DNA from: a bacterium
GTDB lineage: Bacteria > CBDUZB01 > JAGLHV01
Direction of reading: 5' to 3'
Length of the DNA stretch: 7,976 nucleotides
Assembly (NCBI GenBank): GCA_023132075.1
Contig: JAGLYT010000065.1
Coordinates: 1 to 7,976, forward strand
In this document: piece by piece, positions 1 through 6,260 of the stretch
How the letters are laid out: every line of letters begins with the position of its first letter
How positions within the stretch are numbered: position 1 is the first letter of the stretch
Translations under genes and position numbers: made by a program
The notes under the pieces: model-generated
Database searches by the model: none
Seen by the model: the letters and a program-made list of their open reading frames with translations, nothing else
Told to the model about the DNA's origin: nothing

Positions 1-31
1 GTTCGAAACACATTTTACCTTTATTTTTGTG

Positions 32-60
32 TTTAGGATTTCGTATTTCGGATTTAGAAT
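32..60 (+). promoter_or_regulatory. Candidate weak promoter of ssrA
   Basis: TAGAAT at 55-60 resembles a sigma70 -10 box (5 of 6). TTTAGG at 32-37 is a poor -35 box, 17 nt upstream. A start near 67-68 would leave a 7-8 nt leader for RNase P to remove in making the tmRNA 5' end at 75. The rest of 1-74 is AT-rich, with loosely repeated GATTTCG-like words (about 37-60) and no gene. This is inference from consensus only. Confidence 0.3.
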
Positions 61-169
61 TTATTTTTTATAATGGGGGTGAATAGGTTTCGACAGGGAT
101 AAAGGAGGCAATTCCGGCAAGTCGAGGTCAGTCGAAGGCTCGTAAATCAATCGACTAATAATCATAATT

Positions 170-199
170 GCTGACCAAAAGTTAGCTTTAGCCGCTTAA
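170..199 (+). other. tmRNA proteolysis-tag reading frame
   Basis: GCT GAC CAA AAG TTA GCT TTA GCC GCT TAA encodes A-D-Q-K-L-A-L-A-A and a stop. The hydrophobic LALAA end is the usual ClpXP/Tsp-type degron. Resumption at GCT (170) is chosen because tags normally begin with Ala or Gly and this gives the usual length. The frame upstream is open (ATT, ATA), so the exact resume codon is inferred. The stop lies in the loop of the hairpin formed by GCCGC (191-195) and GCGGC, as in other tmRNAs. Confidence 0.88.
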
Positions 200-410
200 T
201 CGCGGCTACGCTTACCCTTTTTTTGCCTGCAAAAGAGGGATCAAGTGTCAACGAAGCGGGATAGTTTTAGTCTTTGCCTTTAAGACTAAAATGAAACTCT
301 AAAAGGCTAATAGTTTATTAATCGTGTCTATGGGAGTAATAAACTATGAACTAAAACATAGACTAAACTTGTAGAAGGATTGTTTACTTATTTCTGGACG
401 CGGGTTCGAT

Positions 411-687
411 TCTAAAGAGTCGACTTCCAAAGTAATTTGGGATGAAAAAACCGGCTTACATCAAGGAAACCCTAATCCACTTAAAAGTGGACGGGCAATC
501 TTGAGGGGTTAATAGCCCTGCAGAGACTTCCTTCAAATCGAAGGAGATAGGAGGTAATATCGTTGATTAAAAACTTAATCGACGATAAATCTATGCTTTC
601 TATAATACGCCGGTCTCCCTTAATCTGCCTTAGGCAGACTGGGATGAAGAAATAGTCCACACTATTTGGAAACAAGTAGAGTATGTG
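411..687 (+). ncRNA. Self-splicing group I intron (probably subgroup IA), no internal ORF
   Basis: The intron interrupts the tmRNA T-loop. P1: exon TCGAT (406-410) pairs with guide GTCGA (419-423), giving the expected U-G wobble at the 5' splice site; the loop is 8 nt. P2: CCAAA/TTTGG (427-431/436-440) closed by a GTAA (GNRA) loop. P3: ACCGGC (450-455) with GCCGGT (609-614). P4: TCAAG (461-465) with CTTGA (500-504). P5: CCC (470-472) with GGG (493-495), extended by TCCAC/GTGGA (476-480/487-491). P6: GGG/CCC near 506-518. P7: GACT (525-528) inside the R-like element GCAGAGACT, with AGTC (654-657) inside the S-like element AAGAAATAGTCC. Extra hairpins between P7 and P3' (529-546 and 559-586) are the position of P7.1/P7.2, typical of subgroup IA. 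P8: 616-644. P9: CTATTT/AAGTAG (662-667/674-679). The terminal G (687) is the expected omega-G. The splice point could slide by 2 nt on sequence alone; the wobble and omega-G fix 410/411 and 687/688. No homing endonuclease ORF fits inside. Splicing itself is inferred. Confidence 0.93.
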
Positions 688-715
688 TCCCGCCACCTCC
701 ACCATTTAATAAAGA

Positions 716-748
716 AAACCCATTCCAAAAAAAAATTGGAATGGGTTT
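716..748. terminator. Bidirectional rho-independent terminator between ssrA and the convergent operon
   Basis: A perfect 13-bp stem, AAACCCATTCCAA (716-728) with TTGGAATGGGTTT (736-748), has a 7-A loop. On the + strand it is followed by ATTTTATTT and lies 11 nt after the tmRNA CCA. On the - strand it is followed by TCTTTATTAAA and overlaps the stop codon of the convergent gene (747-749). It can therefore end both transcripts. Confidence 0.88.
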
Positions 749-3524
749 ATTTTATTTCCTTATTCGCTTCTTCCTCCTTTACTTCTTTTCTTTCTTTTCT
801 TTTTTTGAGAAAGCGAACTACTACTCTTATCACTGATACTATAAGTCCGATAAAAAGCAGTACAAGTAAAGGAAAAAACGGTATAAATAAACGGGTAACC
901 AGCAGGAAGAAAATCCAGGCGGAAATTATTAATACTGAAATTCCCGGGCGGCACAAAAATTTTATACTCTCAATTATTTGATTCTTAAAAAGCCTTACTA
1001 AAGATATAATAAAGAGCAATATCAACACTGCAGGGAGTATTGGAAAATAATTATACAGATAAAACAATTTATCTAAAAATTTAGTAAGCACAAAAATAAC
1101 TAAAATTACAACCGGCAATATTTTTGGTTGAAAACATTTTTTCGCCAAGGGAAATAATTTAGATACCGCTTTTCCTAAAGCCCTAACCGGCATTAAAAAA
1201 ATCCTTTTCATCTTAAAAAGAAAATACAAAATTATTAAACCCAGAATAATTAAAATACTGTTAATAATCCATTCGTTAACATAAAAAAAGTTTAAATGTA
1301 AAAGCTCTCCTTGCTCCACAATCTTTTTAGAAAAAAGATAATTTTTACCTGAAATGGGAATATTCATCCGTACCGAAAGTAAACCCGCTAATCCCAGGGA
1401 AATATCTTTTTTGCCTTCCATACCTACAAGCGCCGGAGCGGGAAATTCTTTTATCCCTTTGCTACCAGAAAAATCATCACCATAAAACTCACCAGCTTCT
1501 TCTTCCTTCTCTATCCTCCCTAAAGTCCCGGATATTTTATCCGAACATACAGATTCTTTCAGTTCCCGCTGTCTTAATACTTTTTCATCCTTACTCTTTT
1601 CGCCATATTTATGGCTTTCATCTACCCTTGTTTCTTCCCGTACTGCCTGCTTTGTTATGCTAAGAGGAGAAACGGAGGAATCTGCCAAACCTCCCGTCAA
1701 CCCTCCTGTTACCCTGCGCCATAAAGGTTTATGAAGCTTAGCTACTTTTTCCCTTTCTAAATTTCCTCCGAAATGAAGATATTTATAATTTACCGGAAGA
1801 TAAAAATCCCATTCTAATGTACTTATCAGGACATCCGGAGAAGGAAAAACACTTTTTTTCTTACCCAGAATAAAAAACTTACCGGCCGGTTGGGTATAAA
1901 TAAGTTCTACTTTAAAAGGTCTCAAACCGCTATTTTCATTTTTCCTTTGAGAACGCACTAAAGGGATTAAAATCTTCCCTGCACCATCCTTAGACGCTTT
2001 CTCTCTCTTCCCATCCACATACACACTCCAGATACCGGCATCCTGCGGTAAATCCAGCTTTAAAAATTGATTCCACAGGTTACGCACAGAAAAAGTCAAC
2101 AGATGCACCTGCTTTCCTTCCTCTTTAAAAAGGGTTGTTCCCTTTACATTATCAATAATAATATTCAAAGCTTCTTCTTTTTCGTATTTGGTAATATCTA
2201 CAACGACATTATATGGATGGCGAACATATTTAAAGGCAAAAAGTAAAGGTCGTGCAGAAAGTCCGCTAAGTTCCGCCGGAATCTTCCCAAAATCAATTCT
2301 ATCCAAACCTTCAAAATCCTGCACCTTGGCTTCGGCATCACTCTTTATTTCACCGGCAATAAAACCAAACTCCCTTTTTGCTTTAAGCACTTTAAATCCG
2401 GTAAAATCAGCAACCATTGTTTCTTCCGGTAATATTTTTTCCGCCTTAATAGTTAAATGCTGTTGGCCTTCAGCAGGATACTCAAAAGGAACTTCCAAAA
2501 ATTGTTCTCCCTTTTCCTCTCTTACACTCCACATATTCTTTCCCTGACCGGTTACCTCCAAAATTTGATACCCGGAAGGAACAGCCAACGTTATCCCGAT
2601 AATTTTGTTCTGAACTATATTCAGTTTAACCTGAGTGGTAACTCTGATTGCATCGGCTTCAATAGAAAGAAGATTAAAAAGTTCAGCATAAATTTTTGCC
2701 GGACCGCGGGATTTTTCCGTTAATTTCTTTTTCCATGAAATAGATATCCGTGAAGAAGGAAGGAGACATCCCTTTACTATGGTGTGTTTATTTAACTGCT
2801 CTGTTTCCAACTCCTGAGCGTTGGCAATAGCTACTTCTATATTTGTTTTGGGAATATCTAAAGCGACAGTAGTTATCGGTGTAGTGGGAATATTAAAACT
2901 TAATCCCGGGGTTCCTTTATCCATGGAAGATTTAACCGAAAATTTTACTTTTATCAGGTGTTTTCCGCTTTTTTCCGTACTTAGATAATGCCATCCCCCC
3001 TGGGTAATAATGGAAGCAGGATTCTGATTTATACGGACATCTTCTATAGCTAATTCTTCCCGAAATAAAGGTATCTTAGAATAGGTGTTTTTTTGTTTTT
3101 TAAAAATTTTCAAATCCAACCGTGCTTCAAATTGGGTGCTTTTTTTGTCGACTACACCATTATAAACTGCCTTAGTTATTAAATAATCACCGGGAGGTAA
3201 AAGTTCACTCTTTTTAGGCGGCTGCATTTGTTCCAGCAATGTTTTAAACTGTTTTTTGCTTAAAATAACATCTCCACCTTCTATGCGGTATTCATCCTTT
3301 ACCTTAAAACCGATTTGTGCCAAAAGCCTGCGATATTCATCCCAGGAAAGTTTAATTTCATCGCTGTCTAATTTTAAAATTCTGCGGAATTCTCCCCAAT
3401 CCAAAAGGATACTATTTGATTTTTTTTCTTCATTGTTTTCCGCCAATAACGCCGTACTGAATAAAACAGTTACCAAACACAAACAACTACATCCTATTTG
3501 AATGTATTTCTTTATTTTATTCAC
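747..3524 (-). CDS. Large exported membrane-anchored protein of unknown function (paralogue 2)
   Basis: 925 aa; family not recognised. The start is GTG at 3524-3522, preceded by GGGAGG 9 nt upstream. A longer frame reaches 3641, but its extra 39 residues overlap the upstream gene and would bury the signal peptide. Residues 1-28 are a signal peptide (KIKK, then a hydrophobic core with Cys 12, 14 and 16, likely cut after LLA). Three short motifs follow: DWGEFRRIL (42-50), SWDEYRRLL (60-68), KKQFKTLL (90-97). PPGDYLITKA (about 110-119) opens a long beta-rich region that aligns along its length with the upstream gene product, including FxFxYxRHP, an RNxWxQFLxLxLP block, HFGGxxExEK and a P-x-SG-x-x-Y segment. 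A charged, low-complexity linker precedes about five hydrophobic helices (near 753-772, 802-818, 826-845, 862-880, 881-905) and a Lys/Glu-rich tail. Inferred topology: signal-directed periplasmic beta domain with a C-terminal inner-membrane bundle. It starts 4 nt after the upstream stop and ends in the shared terminator. Confidence 0.85.
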   Translation of the reverse strand: MNKIKKYIQIGCSCLCLVTVLFSTALLAENNEEKKSNSILLDWGEFRRILKLDSDEIKLSWDEYRRLLAQIGFKVKDEYRIEGGDVILSKKQFKTLLEQMQPPKKSELLPPGDYLITKAVYNGVVDKKSTQFEARLDLKIFKKQKNTYSKIPLFREELAIEDVRINQNPASIITQGGWHYLSTEKSGKHLIKVKFSVKSSMDKGTPGLSFNIPTTPITTVALDIPKTNIEVAIANAQELETEQLNKHTIVKGCLLPSSRISISWKKKLTEKSRGPAKIYAELFNLLSIEADAIRVTTQVKLNIVQNKIIGITLAVPSGYQILEVTGQGKNMWSVREEKGEQFLEVPFEYPAEGQQHLTIKAEKILPEETMVADFTGFKVLKAKREFGFIAGEIKSDAEAKVQDFEGLDRIDFGKIPAELSGLSARPLLFAFKYVRHPYNVVVDITKYEKEEALNIIIDNVKGTTLFKEEGKQVHLLTFSVRNLWNQFLKLDLPQDAGIWSVYVDGKREKASKDGAGKILIPLVRSQRKNENSGLRPFKVELIYTQPAGKFFILGKKKSVFPSPDVLISTLEWDFYLPVNYKYLHFGGNLEREKVAKLHKPLWRRVTGGLTGGLADSSVSPLSITKQAVREETRVDESHKYGEKSKDEKVLRQRELKESVCSDKISGTLGRIEKEEEAGEFYGDDFSGSKGIKEFPAPALVGMEGKKDISLGLAGLLSVRMNIPISGKNYLFSKKIVEQGELLHLNFFYVNEWIINSILIILGLIILYFLFKMKRIFLMPVRALGKAVSKLFPLAKKCFQPKILPVVILVIFVLTKFLDKLFYLYNYFPILPAVLILLFIISLVRLFKNQIIESIKFLCRPGISVLIISAWIFFLLVTRLFIPFFPLLVLLFIGLIVSVIRVVVRFLKKRKERKEVKEEEANKEIK

Positions 3525-3528
3525 CTCG

Positions 3529-5985
3529 TTAGACCTCCCTTTTAAAAATCCATTCCGGTTTGAGCCAGGCAACCAAAAAAAGAAGAACAAAAACAATAAA
3601 AAGAAATCGTGAAACAAACCCAAAAACCACTGCCCCTGCACAAAGCAACACCCGTACCCCCTGCGGAGTTTTAAGTTTATCCCAAAAATTTTTATTTAAA
3701 GCAAACCAATTTTTAATTCTTATATATCTGTTTCTGATTACCGCACGCATAAAATAAAGAAGATAACCGATAAGAAAAAGAAATAAAATTTTAAAAATTG
3801 TCCCTATCCATCCTTTTACATATTGAAAGCTTAAATGTAATTCCTCTCCTTCCACCAGCGTTTTGGCAAAACGATAAATCTGGCCGGAGGTAGGCATTTC
3901 AATTTTAAGTAAAGCCACCCCCCCTCCTCCCCGGGCAATAACCCCCTGCTGTTGTTCTTTTTTAATGTTTTGGGCAAAATTAATCTCCTGGTCCAGTTGG
4001 TTAAGAAATCCGTTATTATCGCTATTTGTTCTGAATTCACTTTGTAACAATTGCTGTGTTTTTTTAAGCTTCCCGCTACTACGCTGTTGTCTGCCCTGCC
4101 CCCTCCAATTTTCCAATGCCTCATTATAACCATTGACAGATCTATAGGTAAACACCCGCTTATTACCCATCAGAGGACGAATACCGCTGGCAATTTTTTC
4201 TTTTTCTACATCACCGCCAAAATGAAGAAATCTATAATCTACCGGAAAATAGCAGGACCATAACATCTTAGTCACTACTACATCTGCGGTAGGAAATTGC
4301 AACCCTCTTGACCCGGCAATACGGAATTTTTTGTTTTTATTATAATAAAGTATTTCTACATCAAAAGAAGCTATATTTTCACCTTCTATTTTTGAACGTA
4401 TCAAAGGAATCATAAACTTCCCTTCCTTAGTTTTGGAAGGAAGCTCCCTCTTCCCGTTAACATAAAGACTCCATATTTCCGAATCTTTGGGTAATTTAAG
4501 CTGTAGAAACTGCTTCCATGTGTTACGCATAGTATAAACTACCCTGGTAATTACTTTTCCTTCTTCCAGCAATACAGACATAACACTGGCATTGTCAATT
4601 ACCGTATTCACCGTCGGGAGCTCTTCGTGTTTGATAACTTTCAAAGACAAAATAAAAGGATGCCTCAAATAACGAAATCCAAAAATAAGAGGCTTCGCCG
4701 ACATATTAATCAAATCATAAGGTAATTCCTGAATATCCACGCGATCGATATTATCTACTTTAATAATTTCTGCCTCAGCCGTACTCTTTTTTTCCGCCCC
4801 GATATAACCTGTTTCCCTAATTGCCTCTAAAACCTCAAACCCGTTAAATTCAAGCTCCGATTGTTCACTGGAAAATATTTTTTCCGATACTACATTAAAA
4901 ATAACCGTCCCTTCTTTTTCACTTTCAAAAGGCACAGTAAGAATTTCTTCTTCTTTTACTTTTTTCGTATTCCAATCCCGAATTTCCTGCCAATTTTGAT
5001 TTTTCACATAAAGCACACTGTAACCTTGCGGAACATAAACTTTAACATTGTTAATTGTATTTTGTAAAATATTTAATTTGAATCTGGTATTCACCCTTAA
5101 GGCATCATCTTCCAGAGAAAATAAATTCATTGTTTCCGCATAGAGTTTAGCAGGGCCTTTCTTTTTCTCTACGACAATTGTCCGGTGCAACTTAACATTG
5201 ACATAATTGCTGGTAGAAAGTATCGCCTTAACTTTCGTCTGATTTGCAACCCTGGAAATAGTGAGCTGCTTAGCTTGAGGAATTTCTACTTTAACCTCTT
5301 TAAGCGGTATGCTCAGATTAAATAAAGTAATTGCTGTTTGCGGAATAGCTAAATTCAATACATCAGGACCTTTATCCAGAGCTGATTTAATTGAAAATTC
5401 CATATCTACTATATGCTGACCACTTTTAGGGGTGGTAAGCACATACCAACCGCCTTCATTCATCACCAGAGCCGGTTGAGCATTTAATTTAATTTCCTTC
5501 AAAGCAACTTCCTGCGACAGGAGACGAATTTTTGGATACGCTTTTCTTTCTTTTTTAAATATCTCTAAAAAAAAGCGAACTTTAAAAGTCGTACTTTTCT
5601 TTCCCATAACCCCGAAATATTCCGCCTTGGTAATTAGATAATCCCCGGGAGGCTGTAAAGGTTTTGTATCCGGCGGCTTCATTTGTTGTAATAATTTTTT
5701 AAATTGCTCACGCTGTAAGACCACCATACCATTCTGGATGTTATATTCCACTTTGATTTCACTTCCGGTCTGGGCTATAAGTCTTTTAAATTCATCCCAG
5801 CTCAGTTTAATCTCATCGGCATCAATTTTTAATAGTTTTTTAAATTCGCTCCAATCAATTCTTACCTGATTTGTTTGTTTGTTCTCAGCATAAACGAAAC
5901 CAATCAGTCCTCTGCCTAAAAACGCCGCCAAAGTTAAAAAACAAACAGTCTTTAAAATGTTACCCAACCCTTTTTTCAATTTCAT
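3529..5985 (-). CDS. Large exported membrane-anchored protein of unknown function (paralogue 1)
   Basis: 818 aa; family not recognised. ATG at 5985-5983 has a strong AAGGAGG 5 nt upstream. Residues 1-33 are a signal peptide (MKLKK, hydrophobic core, cut after VYA). Then come DWSEFKKLL (44-52), SWDEFKRLI (62-70) and QREQFKKLL (91-99), a W-x-E-F-K-x-L-L-like motif repeated three times, the third degenerate. From PPGDYLITKA (112-121) to about 600 the protein is beta-rich with alternating hydrophobic residues. Landmarks are GGWYVLTTPKSGQH (178-191), FGFRYLRHP (435-443), RNTWKQFLQLKLP (487-499) and HFGGDVEKEK (588-597). Residues about 620-685 form a Gln/Asn-rich, low-complexity linker ending in RGGGG. 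A short conserved block with P-T-SG-x-x-Y (698-704) precedes a membrane helix (728-747), then a basic segment and a long hydrophobic stretch (777-808, one or two helices). It is the first gene of a two-gene operon with its own paralogue and plausibly arose by tandem duplication. No catalytic motif was seen; a scaffold or envelope role is inference only. Confidence 0.88.
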   Translation of the reverse strand: MKLKKGLGNILKTVCFLTLAAFLGRGLIGFVYAENKQTNQVRIDWSEFKKLLKIDADEIKLSWDEFKRLIAQTGSEIKVEYNIQNGMVVLQREQFKKLLQQMKPPDTKPLQPPGDYLITKAEYFGVMGKKSTTFKVRFFLEIFKKERKAYPKIRLLSQEVALKEIKLNAQPALVMNEGGWYVLTTPKSGQHIVDMEFSIKSALDKGPDVLNLAIPQTAITLFNLSIPLKEVKVEIPQAKQLTISRVANQTKVKAILSTSNYVNVKLHRTIVVEKKKGPAKLYAETMNLFSLEDDALRVNTRFKLNILQNTINNVKVYVPQGYSVLYVKNQNWQEIRDWNTKKVKEEEILTVPFESEKEGTVIFNVVSEKIFSSEQSELEFNGFEVLEAIRETGYIGAEKKSTAEAEIIKVDNIDRVDIQELPYDLINMSAKPLIFGFRYLRHPFILSLKVIKHEELPTVNTVIDNASVMSVLLEEGKVITRVVYTMRNTWKQFLQLKLPKDSEIWSLYVNGKRELPSKTKEGKFMIPLIRSKIEGENIASFDVEILYYNKNKKFRIAGSRGLQFPTADVVVTKMLWSCYFPVDYRFLHFGGDVEKEKIASGIRPLMGNKRVFTYRSVNGYNEALENWRGQGRQQRSSGKLKKTQQLLQSEFRTNSDNNGFLNQLDQEINFAQNIKKEQQQGVIARGGGGVALLKIEMPTSGQIYRFAKTLVEGEELHLSFQYVKGWIGTIFKILFLFLIGYLLYFMRAVIRNRYIRIKNWFALNKNFWDKLKTPQGVRVLLCAGAVVFGFVSRFLFIVFVLLFLVAWLKPEWIFKREV
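3534..3539 (-). promoter_or_regulatory. Ribosome binding site deciding the GTG start at 3524
   Basis: GGGAGG on the - strand, 9 nt before GTG, lies inside the last codons of the upstream gene. It supports the short GTG start, and with the 4-nt intergenic gap it suggests translational coupling. Confidence 0.75.
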
Positions 5986-5990
5986 CCACC

Positions 5991-5997
5991 CCTCCTT
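5991..5997 (-). promoter_or_regulatory. Strong Shine-Dalgarno for the 818-aa gene
   Basis: AAGGAGG on the - strand, 5 nt before the ATG at 5985. It confirms this start and suggests efficient translation of the first operon gene. Confidence 0.8.
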
Positions 5998-6024
5998 GTT
6001 TCTTTTCTTTTATTTTTTCATTAT

Positions 6025-6038
6025 CTAAATATATTTAG
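6025..6038. promoter_or_regulatory. Perfect 14-bp palindrome upstream of the paralogue operon
   Basis: CTAAATATATTTAG is its own reverse complement and lies about 40 nt before the ATG of the first operon gene. That position would suit an operator in the leader or promoter region. It is all A/T except the outer pair, so chance is a real alternative. No convincing -35/-10 pair was found nearby. Confidence 0.3.
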
Positions 6039-6123
6039 GCACATATTTTTAAACTACAATTCCCTTGAACAGTAATGCCTACAAATTAATTACAATATAT
6101 TTAATGATAGCACAAGAAAAATA

Positions 6124-6192
6124 AAAAGCAAATATTTTCTTCCATAAAATAATTCTAATAGAACTTAAATGTAAAGTCAATTGAATTGTTAT
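6124..6192. repeat. Left copy of a ~69-nt imperfect direct repeat bracketing the RAYT unit
   Basis: It matches 6941-7008 in the same orientation with one 1-nt gap and scattered substitutions. The longest identical block includes TAAAGTCAATTGAATTGT. The two copies bracket the RAYT gene and its deleted copy. They are too long for target-site duplications and may mark a segmental duplication or the ends of a larger element. Confidence 0.75.
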
Positions 6193-6237
6193 TGCAAAGG
6201 AAAGGGAAATTTTCTTCGGAACAAATCCTTTGGCTGT

Positions 6238-6260
6238 GCTCAGGACAAGTTCATGTCACC
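6238..6260. repeat. Left copy of a 23-nt repeat at the end of the RAYT gene
   Basis: GCTCAGGACAAGTTCATGTC (6238-6257) plus ACC matches 6796-6818 at 20 of 23 positions, in the same orientation. It overlaps the last codons and the TGA stop of the RAYT gene (6251-6253). Confidence 0.8.

Larger units (their letters stand above)
75..704 (+). ncRNA. ssrA: tmRNA (ssrA), split by a group I intron in the T-loop
   Basis: tmRNA acts as both tRNA and mRNA: charged with alanine, it rescues stalled ribosomes with SmpB and tags the nascent peptide for proteolysis. The 5' acceptor strand GGGGGTG (75-81) pairs fully with CACCTCC (694-700), followed by A701 and encoded CCA (702-704). The third pair is G-U, the alanine identity element. 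The D-region GGTTTCGACAGGGAT (86-100) is canonical. The tag frame lies at 170-199, with a GCCGC/GCGGC hairpin around its end. A long hairpin at 265-274/282-291 and a classic pseudoknot follow: stem 310-320/337-347, with loop GTCTATG (326-332) pairing to CATAGAC (357-363). The conserved GACTAAACTTGTAG (361-374) and GGACGCGGGTTCGAT (396-410) come next, where the T-arm breaks off; it resumes at TCCCGCC (688-694). Removing 411-687 restores the T-arm stem GCGGG/CCCGC with loop TTCGATT. Exons are 75-410 and 688-704, giving a mature RNA of 353 nt. The gene stands alone and converges on the operon to its right. Confidence 0.96.

Noticed and set aside
6-34. Inverted repeat AAACACA/TGTGTTT
   Set aside because: Only 7 bp with a 15-nt loop and no T-run after it; too weak to call a terminator for an upstream gene.
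69-74. Perfect TATAAT directly before tmRNA G75
   Set aside because: A -10 box there would start transcription near 81, inside the acceptor stem, so it cannot make full-length tmRNA. Probably chance in an AT-rich run.
688-704. Possible phage/island attachment site at the ssrA 3' end
   Set aside because: ssrA is a common att site, but no integrase gene and no repeat of the 3' end was seen in the window.
481-705. 74-aa reading frame on the - strand
   Set aside because: It lies entirely within the intron and 3' exon of ssrA, antisense to structured RNA, with no ribosome binding site or recognisable protein.
685-981. 98-aa reading frame on the + strand
   Set aside because: It starts in the tmRNA 3' exon, runs through the terminator and lies antisense to the membrane-protein gene.
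6193-6234. CAAAGGA/TCCTTTG inverted repeat downstream of the RAYT gene
   Set aside because: The short stem is separated by more than 20 nt and has no T-tract. It may be part of a repeat, but no function can be supported.
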